Positions 15,715 through 24,144 of a DNA stretch of 35,891 nucleotides are shown in pieces; within the stretch, counting starts at the first letter, position 1, and each line of letters begins with the position of its first letter. Location of the stretch: assembly GCF_002505485.1 (NCBI RefSeq), contig NZ_DAVG01000053.1, positions 58,085-93,975 on the forward strand, given 5' to 3'. The notes under the pieces were generated by a model. That model was given only the letters and a program-made list of their open reading frames with translations, was not told the origin of the DNA and did not search any database. The translations under genes were made by a program, and so were the position numbers. This stretch comes from Methanosarcina sp. UBA5 (lineage in GTDB: Archaea > Halobacteriota > Methanosarcinia > Methanosarcinales > Methanosarcinaceae).

Positions 15715-18291
15715 TTATTCGTTTTCAGAGTATATACCTGGTCTTGTACTTGTTGTCACTTTTATGTAATTTGTTTTTGTTGTCGTATTACTGCCTGCCG
15801 CGTTTGTTGCTGTCAGATTTACTGTATAATTTCCTCCTTGTGAATATTTATGTGTTGGATTCTTAAGTGTTGAAGTTTTTCCATCTCCAAAAGTCCATTT
15901 CCATGCAGTAGGAGTTCCTGAACTTTTATCCGTAAACGCAACAGTTAATGGAGCTTTTCCTGAGGTAGGTTTCGCAGAAAATGCGGCAATTGGTTTTACA
16001 GGCGCTGTCACTGTTATGTAGTTTGTTCTTGTTTTCGTACTACTGCCTGCCGCATTTGTTGCTGTCAGCTTCACTGTATAATTCCCTGCTTGTGAATACT
16101 TATGGGCTGGGTTCTGGTCTGTTGAGTTCGTCCCGTCTCCAAAAGTCCATTTCCATGAAGTAGGGATTCCTGTGCTACTGTCAGTAAAACTAACACTTAA
16201 TGGTGCAATTCCTGAGGTAGGTGTCGCAGAAAAGTTTGCAACCGGCTTTGCTATTACTATTATATAACCTGTTTTTGTTGCGGTATTATTACCTGCAGCA
16301 TTACTTACTGTCAGTGCTACTGTGTAATTTCCTGCTTTGGAATATTTATGGGTCGGATTTTGTTGTATTGAAGTTGCTCCGTCTCCAAAATTCCATTCCC
16401 ATACGGTAGGAGTTCCTGTGCTATTGTCAGTAAATATTACATTTAACGGTGCTTTTCCAGAGGTAGGTGTCGCAGAAAAGTCTGCTACAGGAAGTACTGC
16501 TTGTACAGCAAACTTCTGAATGCGATTATTGTCCGTATCGGCAACATAAACATTGCCCGAAGAATCTACAGCAACACCATGTGGATACGAAAATTGCCCG
16601 TCATCGCTGCCATAATAACCCCATTGGGTAAGGTATTTGCCACTGCTATCAAATTTCTGAATGCGATGATTGTCATGATCGGCAACATAAACATTGCCCG
16701 AAGAATCGACAGCAACACCACATGGATAAATAAATTGCCCGTTATCGTTGCCATAAGAACCCCATTCAGTAAGGTATTTGCCGATGCGGTTAAACTTCTG
16801 AATGCGGTGATTGTTAGTATCGGCAATATAAACATTGCCCGAAGAATCTACAGCAATACCACATGGATAATTAAATTGTCCGTGACCGCCGCCCCATGAG
16901 CCCCATTGAGTAAGGTATTCTCCGCTGCTATCAAATTTCTGAATGCGATGATTGTACTGATCGACAACATAAACATTGCCCGAAGAATCTACAGCAACAC
17001 CATATGCATGAGAAAATTGCCCTTCATCGCTGCCCTCAGAACCCCATTGGGTAAGGAAGGTTCCACTACTATCAAACTTCTGAATGCGATGATTTTCCGT
17101 ATCAGCAACATAAATATTTCCATATGAATCTACAGCAACACCATATGGGTTACAAAAATATCCGTCACTACCAGAGGAACTCCATTTGGTAAGGAATGTT
17201 CCACTACTATCAAGCTTTTGAATGCGATTATTGGACGTATCGGCAACATAAATATTGCCCGAAGAATCTACAGCAACATCTTCTGGATAATAAAATTGTC
17301 CGTCATCGCTGCCTGAAGAACCCCATGTGTTAAGGAATGTTCCGTTGCTATCAAACTTTTGAATACGATTGTTATAATAATCGGCAACATAAACATTGCC
17401 AGACGAGTCTACAGCAACACCTTGTGGATAATAAAATTGTCCGTTATCACTGCCATAATAACCCCATTGGGTAAGGTATTTGCCGCTGCTATTAAACTTC
17501 TGAATGCGTTGATTTTCACAATCGACAACATAAACATTGCCTGAAGAATCTACAGCAACATCTTGTGGATTATAAAATTGTTTGTTGCCGCTGCCAGAAG
17601 AGCCCCACGCGGTTAGAAATTCACCGCTGCTGTCAAATTTCTGAATGCGATTATTGGATGAATCGGCAACATATATATTGCCTGAAAAATCTACAGCAAC
17701 ACCTTCTGGATTAATAAATTCTCCGTTAGCAGTGCCCTCAGAACCTATTTTAGAAAGAAATGTTCCGCTGCTGTCAAATTTCTGAATGCGATGATTGCTC
17801 GCATCGGCAATATAAACATTGCCTGAAGAATCTACAGCAATACCAGTTGGATTAGAAAATTGTCCGTCACCGCTGCCTGAAGAACCCCATTTTGTAAGGC
17901 ATTTCCCACTGCTGTCAAACTTTACGATACGATTATTGTACGTATCGGCAACATAAACATTGCCAGAAGAATCTACAGCAATGCCTCGTGGATTATAAAG
18001 TGGTCCGCTGTTGCTGCTGCCATAAGAACCCCATTTGGTAAGGAATGAACCACTGCTGTCAAACTCCTGAATGCGATGATTGGACGTATCGGCAACATAA
18101 ACATTGCCTGAAGAACCGACAACAATACCAGATGGACTAGAAAATTGTCCGTCACCACTGCCTTGAGAACCCCACTTTGTAACAAAAGTATAAGATTCAG
18201 CATGCGTAACAGAAGCACTCATCAATCCAAAAAAAAACAAAATCAAACATAACGATGTTATCTTAAAAACATTGATCTGTTGATATTTCAC
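15715..18291 (-). CDS. Secreted NHL-repeat and PKD-domain surface protein
   Basis: The 858-residue exported protein has a signal peptide (hydrophobic residues about 10-30, cleavage near SVTHAES). Twelve NHL repeats of about 47 residues follow (roughly 34-600), each with the pattern WGS.G..DGQF..P.GVAVDSSGNVYVAD..NNRIQKFDSSG. Three PKD domains of about 80 residues complete it (roughly 602-850), each with the WKWTFGDG and HKYSQAGNYTV signatures. NHL repeats form beta-propellers, so twelve suggest two six-bladed propellers or one large one. PKD domains are stalk-like Ig folds common in Methanosarcina surface proteins. There is no C-terminal membrane anchor, so it is probably secreted or held by other surface material. 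Ligand or adhesion roles are inference. The repeats are nearly identical at DNA level. Confidence 0.88.
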   Translation of the reverse strand: MKYQQINVFKITSLCLILFFFGLMSASVTHAESYTFVTKWGSQGSGDGQFSSPSGIVVGSSGNVYVADTSNHRIQEFDSSGSFLTKWGSYGSSNSGPLYNPRGIAVDSSGNVYVADTYNNRIVKFDSSGKCLTKWGSSGSGDGQFSNPTGIAVDSSGNVYIADASNHRIQKFDSSGTFLSKIGSEGTANGEFINPEGVAVDFSGNIYVADSSNNRIQKFDSSGEFLTAWGSSGSGNKQFYNPQDVAVDSSGNVYVVDCENQRIQKFNSSGKYLTQWGYYGSDNGQFYYPQGVAVDSSGNVYVADYYNNRIQKFDSNGTFLNTWGSSGSDDGQFYYPEDVAVDSSGNIYVADTSNNRIQKLDSSGTFLTKWSSSGSDGYFCNPYGVAVDSYGNIYVADTENHRIQKFDSSGTFLTQWGSEGSDEGQFSHAYGVAVDSSGNVYVVDQYNHRIQKFDSSGEYLTQWGSWGGGHGQFNYPCGIAVDSSGNVYIADTNNHRIQKFNRIGKYLTEWGSYGNDNGQFIYPCGVAVDSSGNVYVADHDNHRIQKFDSSGKYLTQWGYYGSDDGQFSYPHGVAVDSSGNVYVADTDNNRIQKFAVQAVLPVADFSATPTSGKAPLNVIFTDNSTGTPTVWEWNFGDGATSIQQNPTHKYSKAGNYTVALTVSNAAGNNTATKTGYIIVIAKPVANFSATPTSGIAPLSVSFTDSSTGIPTSWKWTFGDGTNSTDQNPAHKYSQAGNYTVKLTATNAAGSSTKTRTNYITVTAPVKPIAAFSAKPTSGKAPLTVAFTDKSSGTPTAWKWTFGDGKTSTLKNPTHKYSQGGNYTVNLTATNAAGSNTTTKTNYIKVTTSTRPGIYSENE
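16500..18190 (-). repeat. Twelve tandem about-141-bp repeats coding the NHL blades
   Basis: The DNA coding the NHL region consists of twelve head-to-tail units of about 141 bp, with cores such as GAAGAATCTACAGCAA and GGCAACATAAACATTGCC recurring almost unchanged on the plus strand. High nucleotide identity suggests recent expansion or gene conversion, and a site prone to copy-number change or misassembly. Confidence 0.8.
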
Positions 18292-19103
18292 CTTTGTATG
18301 TCTCCTTTTTCTATCTAAACCTGTAGTTTTATTTTATATGCTTACTTTTTCTTACTGATTAACGAATTTTACGCACACCTTCAAAAAATAAACATAGATA
18401 GTTTTTAATATAATTATACATAGTACAAAATAGTACACTTAGACGTTTTTTATCCAACAAGTGCGTTTATTTTGGATCTCTTTATATTTAAAAATATTTA
18501 TATGTAAAACTGTTATTATGTTACTCAGTCTAAGCTTATCTCGATGCTTGGTTTTGAGTGCATTTGTCTACACACAAAAGTAACAAATTAATCTTAGCAA
18601 AATAGGGCTTACTAATCAATATTTGACTAGCTGTCTAAAGTGAAAACATTTTGGGATACAAAATTAAACAAAAGTATCTCAACTCACTTAGAGGGTCTTT
18701 TAATACAAATAATCCTTGTAACCTTATAGTTCGTTGGTGCTTAAACAAATCAAAAGGAGTAATTGTTTAGATACCCTAAAGTGAGTCAATTAACACCGAT
18801 TTTGACTATTAAGTTATGTCTGGTAAGGAATTCACATCAAAACTAAAAATGGTATAATTTGGCATCAGTTTACAAAAACAACTAAAATATATTGTTGAGC
18901 TCATCCTTAACTCCGAATTATCATTAATCCTCAAATTTGAAATAATCAATCGACCTTTATTGAAAAAATACTTTTGAAATTCTTAATGATATGGAAATGA
19001 AATTGGTTTTGGGATAAGCTCAATAACTAAAGAGGACTTTAATATCTATATTGTTAATATAGTAAACTATAATCTCTTTGGTAGCATTTAAGGGGGAAAT
19101 ATA
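18292..19103. other. Long AT-rich non-coding stretch
   Basis: About 800 bp without a supported gene. A short inverted repeat CTATATT/AATATAG (19046-19052 with 19056-19062) and AAGGGGG (19090-19096) lie just before the coiled-coil gene and may be its operator and ribosome-binding site. TTTTGGGATA occurs near 18651 and 19009. No further structure is recognised. Confidence 0.4.
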
Positions 19104-19481
19104 TTGTCCAAATTAGCTGAGCAGGATGTAATGTCCAGATTAACCAGGTTAGAACAGAAAATGAATGACCTGGATAGGAGTGCGGACGCTCTGATAGATG
19201 AATTCGAGAGCCTGGAGGCTGTAGCCAGAGAATTAAAGCTGACAGATTCAGTAGATAAATTTGATGAATATATCGAGGAAGTAGGACAAATTAAAGAAGA
19301 TTTAAGCTGCAAATTATCGGATGAGATTGAAAATGAACAGATGAGGGAGCTGGTAGAGGCAAGGATGAAAACCATACCAGCGGATATCGAAAATCTAAGA
19401 AGTGAATATAATTCTGCTCGCGGTAAACTGGCAGAGATAAGAGACGAACTAAGAATAAGTCGATCGAGTAAGCCGGATTGA
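19104..19481 (+). CDS. Small coiled-coil protein of unknown function
   Basis: The 125-residue, highly charged, helix-rich protein has no recognised family. Heptad-like spacing runs through most of it (for example LTRLEQKMNDLDRSADAL and later MRELVEARMKTIP), so a dimeric coiled coil is likely. It has no signal peptide, membrane segment or cysteine. The start TTG 19104 is chosen because AAGGGGGAA lies about 8 nt upstream. The next in-frame ATG (19131) would discard nine residues and has no such site. It stands alone in a gene-poor accessory stretch. Cytoplasmic structural or regulatory roles are possible, but nothing identifies one. Confidence 0.55.
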   Translation: MSKLAEQDVMSRLTRLEQKMNDLDRSADALIDEFESLEAVARELKLTDSVDKFDEYIEEVGQIKEDLSCKLSDEIENEQMRELVEARMKTIPADIENLRSEYNSARGKLAEIRDELRISRSSKPD

Positions 19482-19489
19482 GCATCCAT

Positions 19490-19550
19490 AGACCTAGGTG
19501 GTTGAAGAATCTTCTTTCTGCAAGCCGTACTAAAGTACATAACGCGATAA
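19490..19550. repeat. Diverged repeat, copy A (insertion-element-like)
   Basis: The sequence around TAGACCTAGGTGGTTGAA and TTCTTTCTGCAAGCCGTACT is repeated in diverged form and the same orientation at 20351-20410 (TAGGGCTTACGCGGTTGAA, TTTTTCTGTAAGTTGTATT). Such paired fragments look like decayed ends of insertion elements. No transposase remains in between. Confidence 0.4.
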
Positions 19551-19798
19551 ATATGGTTAGATTTGTAAATTCTTTATTTCTGATAAGATCCTTAAAAACC
19601 TGTAGTATCCGAATGAAAAGCATAAACTACTGGACTCATTTACTCATACCGAGATAGTTGAGGTAAACGGTTTTTTCCAAAAACAGCACAAAAAGGAAAG
19701 TCTCTAAATATTAATTTCGCCTGATGCCAGGATAATCCCGGCAGTTGCAGGACATAATTTTCAGGATAAAAAGGAAAGAAAAAATGGATTATTTTTCA

Positions 19799-19936
19799 TC
19801 AGGGTGACTTCTTTCGTCTCAACGCCAACAACAAAATGGCTACAATCACAGATGCAAACATCCAAAATATAAAGGTGAATGGATCTATTGCTTTTTTGAG
19901 TGTGTCTATTTCCTTTTTTAGCCGTAGCGGGTTCAC
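19799..19936 (-). CDS. Small membrane protein (45 residues)
   Basis: A GTG-initiated 45-residue open frame with a typical small-membrane-protein layout: a charged amphipathic N-terminal half (PLRLKKEIDTLKKAIDP), one hydrophobic helix of about 20 residues (FTFIFWMFASVIVAILLLAL) and a positively charged tail RRKKSP. The topology is N-out or cytoplasmic-tail by the positive-inside rule. GGAG lies about 8 nt before the GTG. A separate frame ending in AKDFVELD stops with TAA immediately upstream (19939-19937), so this may be the last gene of a truncated operon. The function is unknown; the coding call rests on composition and the ribosome-binding site. Confidence 0.5.
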   Translation of the reverse strand: MNPLRLKKEIDTLKKAIDPFTFIFWMFASVIVAILLLALRRKKSP

Positions 19937-20027
19937 TTAGTCCAGCTCCACGAAATCTTTGGCTATGTAATCATATGCTTTAACTAATATTGAATATAGT
20001 ACATTAGGAAGATAACAGATATCGGTT
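19937..20027 (-). pseudogene. C-terminal gene remnant
   Basis: On the minus strand about 29 codons (reading CYLPNVLYSILVKAYDYIAK, then DFVELD, stop) look protein-like but have no start codon. They are cut off at the insertion-like element boundary near 20028. This is probably the surviving tail of a gene whose 5' part was lost. The small membrane protein begins right after its stop codon. Confidence 0.35.
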
Positions 20028-20178
20028 TAGGGCTATCCGAAAATAGAGCTATCCGAAATGTCAATAGCGGAATGTTGTAAAAGTTATAATCGGTCTAAAC
20101 ATCCGAGCATCCATTCCATTTTTGTATCTTGCATATTTTAAAAGCAACAGTAGATAGCCACTTTTCGGACAGGCTCTA
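20028..20178. mobile_element. MITE-like element with imperfect terminal inverted repeats
   Basis: TAGGGCTATCCGAAAA at the left end (20028-20043) and the reverse complement of the right end (20178-20162), TAGAGCCTGTCCGAAAA, match at about 14 of 17 positions. The enclosed 120 bp contain no coding frame. A second internal copy, GAGCTATCCGAAAT, starts near 20047. Similar sequence (AAGCTTGTCCGAAAAA) occurs singly at 7366-7381. A non-autonomous insertion element or remnant is likely. Target duplications were not clear. Confidence 0.4.
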
Positions 20179-20350
20179 AATCGCGGGGCGATTTTCTGTT
20201 TTCATGAAATTCTAGGACTTCATTTAAGTTTTGATCAAGATTTACCTCTGTTTAGTATAACATTTGCATGGTCTAACAACAGACATACCTTTCTAGCGAA
20301 AGGTAACTCAAATCTAAGAGTAACTTACTAATTAAATGAGCAATTAATAT

Positions 20351-20410
20351 ATAGGGCTTACGCGGTTGAATCATTTTTCTGTAAGTTGTATTAAAATACT
20401 TTCTTCAATA
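20351..20410. repeat. Diverged repeat, copy B (insertion-element-like)
   Basis: Partner of the copy at 19490-19550, in the same orientation; about two thirds of positions agree by eye. The two flank a region with no intact gene. Confidence 0.35.
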
Positions 20411-20467
20411 TTATAATATAAATATAATCAAAAAAAAAAAATCTCTGGGTTGAATGAATAAATCCGC

Positions 20468-20580
20468 CTAAATGCACTTACCTTGATGCATCAACTTTCT
20501 TATTGCATCTTCACGAGTTTTTAGCTGTACCGAAGCTTCTAAGTGCAGCGATTTTGACTCTAATTCCAGCTCATGACTCT
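20468..20580 (-). pseudogene. Short gene fragment ending in amber codon
   Basis: A minus-strand frame of about 36 codons reads KSHELELESKSLHLEASVQL, then KTREDAIRKLMHQGKCI, and ends in TAG (20470-20468). The composition is protein-like but no start codon or ribosome-binding site is present. A separate plus-strand fragment (about 20583-20680, including LRHPPDTEALWDKVKDIVTL) lies beside it and is also start-less and stop-interrupted. Both are read as debris of rearranged genes. No gene is supported elsewhere in 20200-21005. Confidence 0.3.
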
Positions 20581-21005
20581 TTTACTCGTCTGTTCTAAGG
20601 CATCCTCCAGATACGGAGGCTTTATGGGACAAAGTAAAAGACATAGTCACACTCCTCAAACTGGATTTAAGAGTATTAGATGCAAGATAAGTTACAAAAT
20701 CACAATTAGCTGGCCTCTTAGATATATTGAAAAGCATTATGCGCCTAAAAAAGTAGAAGTTATGTTATATGTAAGTCGCTTCGTCAACGTATGTGTATCG
20801 TGTACTCTAACTTTTATTTTCTTTTATTTACCTGATTATGCATTATTTGTACATATATTCACCAGGTTACAGGACAGAATATAATATTGGGAATGTCAGA
20901 TTAGTTCAAAATAATTTGAACTAATCCTTAAATATAAAAATCATAGTATGGATATTATCTTAACAGCTTAAGCCAAAGCCACATCGATAAAAAGGAGCCA
21001 TAGAA

Positions 21006-21336
21006 GTGAGAATGCTTGAGGAGCTTTTTCCGGAGTTTACCCAGAAGCTGGATGAAATTGATCAGCTTTACGCCGAAAAAAAGATGATAGACGAAAAGAC
21101 CTATCAGTCCATTTGCTTTGCTCTCTCCATCAAAACCAGGTCAAAACCCTGCGTTCTGAAGCATTTTAAAGGTGTCCTGGAAGCAGGGTACAGTCAAGGA
21201 ACTTTCGTATATCTTTGCCCTGGTAATGCGAGAAGCCGCTGGTGCCGACGACTGCTGGACACATGATGTAATTGGGGACTGGAAAGAAATCCTGAAAGGT
21301 AATATTTCCTGCATCTGCGCAGGAGATGAGAAGTAA
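21006..21336 (+). pseudogene. Carboxymuconolactone decarboxylase-like (AhpD-type) gene, frameshifted
   Basis: The first 61 codons (GTG start at 21006, AAGGAG upstream) read as a carboxymuconolactone decarboxylase-like protein: LFPEFTQKLDEI, then KTYQSICFALSIKTRSKPCV and HFKGVLEAG. The frame then changes. The continuation ATVKELSYIFALVMREAAGA... lies in the next frame from about 21190 and ends at TAA 21334-21336. A 2-bp loss near 21188 explains both halves, because family members usually have EAGAT at this point. Unless frameshifting occurs, the product is an 86-residue truncated protein. The intact protein would be about 110 residues, the usual size for this family, and act as a peroxidase-like or decarboxylase-like enzyme. 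Confidence 0.7.
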
Positions 21337-21441
21337 ACTCATTAATAGTAACTGTTCTCAAGTTTATTTTTCAAACCCGGTCAAGAATTCTCTTTCATGA
21401 ATTTTCAAGACTGAAGTTTAGAATTAAGAGTAAGGAATAAA

Positions 21442-22908
21442 ATGAACGAAAAATATCTGACGTACTTAAGGCAAAACAAGAAAAAAATAGGACTTTCCAC
21501 TGTAATTCTTATATTCTTGATTGTATTGGGAGTATTCATTTTCAATAATATGGAGTCCAACATTTCCCCTAAGACGTCAAACAATACTGTGTACGTAACT
21601 GGCGATGGAAGTGGAAACTTTACCTGTGATGGGATTGATGATCAGGTAGAAATAAATCAAGCTCTTGAATATGTTGCAAAAAATCCACAGTTCTCAACCG
21701 TCCATTTGAAAGGTCCAAACACATACGTCATCTCTAACAGTATTCTAATTGGAAGTAATATAATCTTAGAAGGAGATGATACAGCCGTAGTAAAACTCAA
21801 AGATAACGCAAATTGGCCAGTGGGCAAGCCCATGATAACACAGATGGACAGCAATGGAATCTATGGAGTCACTATAAAAGGGTTTGAAATAAATGGAAAT
21901 CATGACAAGAACGAAGATAGAAAAAGAGGGCAAGGATATTACAATATGATCAAATTCCTTGACTCTAAAAACATAGACGTTCATGATATGTATATGCACG
22001 ATGGGCATGGAGACGGCTTAAGAGTGGAGAGAGGCTCTAATATCAAGTTTTATAATAACAGAGTGTATAAATTAGGACACGACGGTCTTTTTGCCATCGA
22101 TTGCCTGAATGTAGAGGCATGGAACAACAGAATCACCTGCAGGACCAACAGCGGCCTTAGAGTCTGGAACTCAAACCATGTAAAATTCCATGATAACGCA
22201 ATAGATTCCTTTTATCATTGGAGCGCAGGCGGCTCTGGGATCCAGATTGAGAAAACAACAGGTGTCGTCAGCGATATTGAGGTATATAATAATACCATCT
22301 ATAATACTTATGGCCCTGGAATCTGGCTGATAGGCTATGGAGAGGCTTATCCCAGGGAAGAGGCGCAAAATGTCCACATTTATGAGAATACCCTCTACGA
22401 TACAGGTACTAATCCCAGTATTGACTGGGTAGGAGGTATTGTAACCAGCGGGTTCTACGATACCCTGGTTGAAAGGAATGTATTTGACGGAGTATATCAT
22501 GGAGCCATTATTCAGATGTATCCTCCTTCTTCCGAAGACACAGATAACTCAGTTGATCTTTCACCTCAGGGTACAGGTTACAGTACGATTGTCCGCGACA
22601 ACATAATCATTGATACCCAGAAGCGCAAAAAAGACCCTGACGGGACAGGATACGCAGTGATTAATTATCTGCCTGAAACGCATTCCTTTGTGCTGGAAAA
22701 CAACTGTCTGTACAATAATGAGGGTGGAAATTATAAAAATGCAAGTTCAGCTACTGATATCTATGTAAATCCCCTCTTTGTAAACCAAAATAAGCATGAT
22801 TATCGCCTGAAATCAAACTCTTCCTGTATTGGTGCAGGATACTTGTCATCAAACTCTTCAACAGAACTAGAGGAGAGCGGGAATAATACCAACATAGGAA
22901 GGTATTAA
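21442..22908 (+). CDS. Disaggregatase-like parallel beta-helix surface protein
   Basis: The 488-residue protein has an N-terminal cytoplasmic lysine-rich stretch and a single membrane helix (about 16-35), then an extracellular right-handed beta-helix. The sequence YVTGDGSGNFTCDGIDDQVE, then INQAL and HLKGPNTYVISNSILIGSN, closely resembles the beta-helix part of Methanosarcina disaggregatase, the enzyme that depolymerises methanochondroitin so that cell clumps disperse. Regular Asn-rich turns (FYNNRVY, VYNNTIYN, VERNVFDG) mark the coils. It lacks the extra repeat domains expected of full-length disaggregatase, so it may be a membrane-anchored lyase of the same fold or a binding protein. It is preceded by GGAA and ATG 21442 and is unlinked to its neighbours. 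Confidence 0.75.
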   Translation: MNEKYLTYLRQNKKKIGLSTVILIFLIVLGVFIFNNMESNISPKTSNNTVYVTGDGSGNFTCDGIDDQVEINQALEYVAKNPQFSTVHLKGPNTYVISNSILIGSNIILEGDDTAVVKLKDNANWPVGKPMITQMDSNGIYGVTIKGFEINGNHDKNEDRKRGQGYYNMIKFLDSKNIDVHDMYMHDGHGDGLRVERGSNIKFYNNRVYKLGHDGLFAIDCLNVEAWNNRITCRTNSGLRVWNSNHVKFHDNAIDSFYHWSAGGSGIQIEKTTGVVSDIEVYNNTIYNTYGPGIWLIGYGEAYPREEAQNVHIYENTLYDTGTNPSIDWVGGIVTSGFYDTLVERNVFDGVYHGAIIQMYPPSSEDTDNSVDLSPQGTGYSTIVRDNIIIDTQKRKKDPDGTGYAVINYLPETHSFVLENNCLYNNEGGNYKNASSATDIYVNPLFVNQNKHDYRLKSNSSCIGAGYLSSNSSTELEESGNNTNIGRY

Positions 22909-22930
22909 TACGGCAGTACCTACGCAAAAA

Positions 22931-23899
22931 TCAAAAATTATTTCCTGAAAAATCCGTTAACTTGAGCTGTTTCGAATGGTAAAGTTTTGCCTGCATGGGT
23001 TTCATATAGTCCCCGGACAAATGGTATTTTTCCATAAGAGAGTTGAGCATTCCGTAAAGTTTAGCTTTATAGGCTATTTCAACTCCTCCTTTTGCATACA
23101 ATTTGCGGTACGGGTCCGCAAGTTCGGGAAAGTTAAGCTCAAGGAAATCGAAGAAATGCTTTCTGGTTTCGCCCCTGAGGTTGAGAACGCCAGGCAAGGC
23201 GTAGTCCACTTCACATTCGGCTGCAAGAGACATAATTTGCTCTAAATTCTGAGGGCTGTCGGTAAGAACAGGAAAAATCGGCATCATATGGATTCCGGTA
23301 ATAGTGGCTGTGTTTTTAAAAGTCCTCAGAACTGAAAACCGTTTTTCAGGAGACGAAGCCAGGGGTTCCAGTAAGGAGCTTATCTTTTTGTCCATTGTTG
23401 TAACTGTAACTGCGACATTTACAGATGTTAGTTCAGCAAGTTCTGAAAGAAGGTCATAGTCTCTAAGGATGAGATCCGATTTTGTAGATATAGTGACCGG
23501 ATTTCGGTATTTAATCATCAGTGTCAGAACCTTACGCATCAACTCATACTTTGCTTCTGCAGGTTGATAACTATCGCAGACCCCGCCTATATTAATTACT
23601 TCCTTATTCCAGCCTCGTGCTGCAAGCTGCTTTTCAAGAGCTTCTGCAACATTCATTTTTACGTAAATTTTTTGAAAAAAGGCACAGTCTTCTCTCCCTG
23701 AAAGCTCTTTCACCGGAAAAGAGTCATTTTCTTCTTTCTTTTCTTTTTCAAGATAACTATGAGAATACATCGCGTAACAGTAGTTGCAACCGTGTTCGCA
23801 TCCCCTGTAGATATTCAGATCCCAGGAGTATGGTAACCTGAGCCTGCTAGTTGCCTTTATTTTGTTCAGGGCTTTCGTAACCCGGATTTCCTCAAACAT
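22931..23899 (-). CDS. Radical SAM protein, SPL-like (COG1533 family)
   Basis: This radical SAM enzyme belongs to the spore-photoproduct-lyase-like/COG1533 group. The 322-residue product carries the cluster motif C34-x3-C38-x2-C41 (YRGCEHGCNYCYA), followed by NIGGVCDSYQP and an ITTK-like TISTKSD strand that are typical of this group. Start ATG 23899 (MFEEIRV) is preferred; the longer frame from 23965 would add a hydrophobic, non-family N-terminus of 22 residues. Members modify nucleic acids or unknown substrates; none is fixed here. It is divergent from the radical SAM/SPASM cluster that follows, separated by about 245 nt, so it may or may not belong to it. Confidence 0.8.
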   Translation of the reverse strand: MFEEIRVTKALNKIKATSRLRLPYSWDLNIYRGCEHGCNYCYAMYSHSYLEKEKKEENDSFPVKELSGREDCAFFQKIYVKMNVAEALEKQLAARGWNKEVINIGGVCDSYQPAEAKYELMRKVLTLMIKYRNPVTISTKSDLILRDYDLLSELAELTSVNVAVTVTTMDKKISSLLEPLASSPEKRFSVLRTFKNTATITGIHMMPIFPVLTDSPQNLEQIMSLAAECEVDYALPGVLNLRGETRKHFFDFLELNFPELADPYRKLYAKGGVEIAYKAKLYGMLNSLMEKYHLSGDYMKPMQAKLYHSKQLKLTDFSGNNF

Positions 23900-24144
23900 T
23901 CCGGAATAGAATAAGGCTGAAAGGTATAATAAACTTAACAAAAAATCCCTGGAAAAATGGAGCAACTCCCCGGTAAGAACAGCCGCAGCATATTTAGGTT
24001 TCTAGAAAAATCCCGAAAAGAGGGACAGCGAACAGCTTGAAAAGAGGATGAGAGTATCACCTTTGATAAAATTAACTGTATGTGCCCGAAAGTATCACTT
24101 AGTTTCTTGTAATTTGATAAGGAACGTCAAATATACATTTTAAT

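Noticed and set aside
16501..17127. Repeated plus-strand open frames
   Set aside because: They are antisense to the NHL repeats and arise because the repeat is open in several frames.
20573..20884. 103-codon frame
   Set aside because: No family similarity and no ribosome-binding site; a different frame over the same DNA looks like older coding debris.
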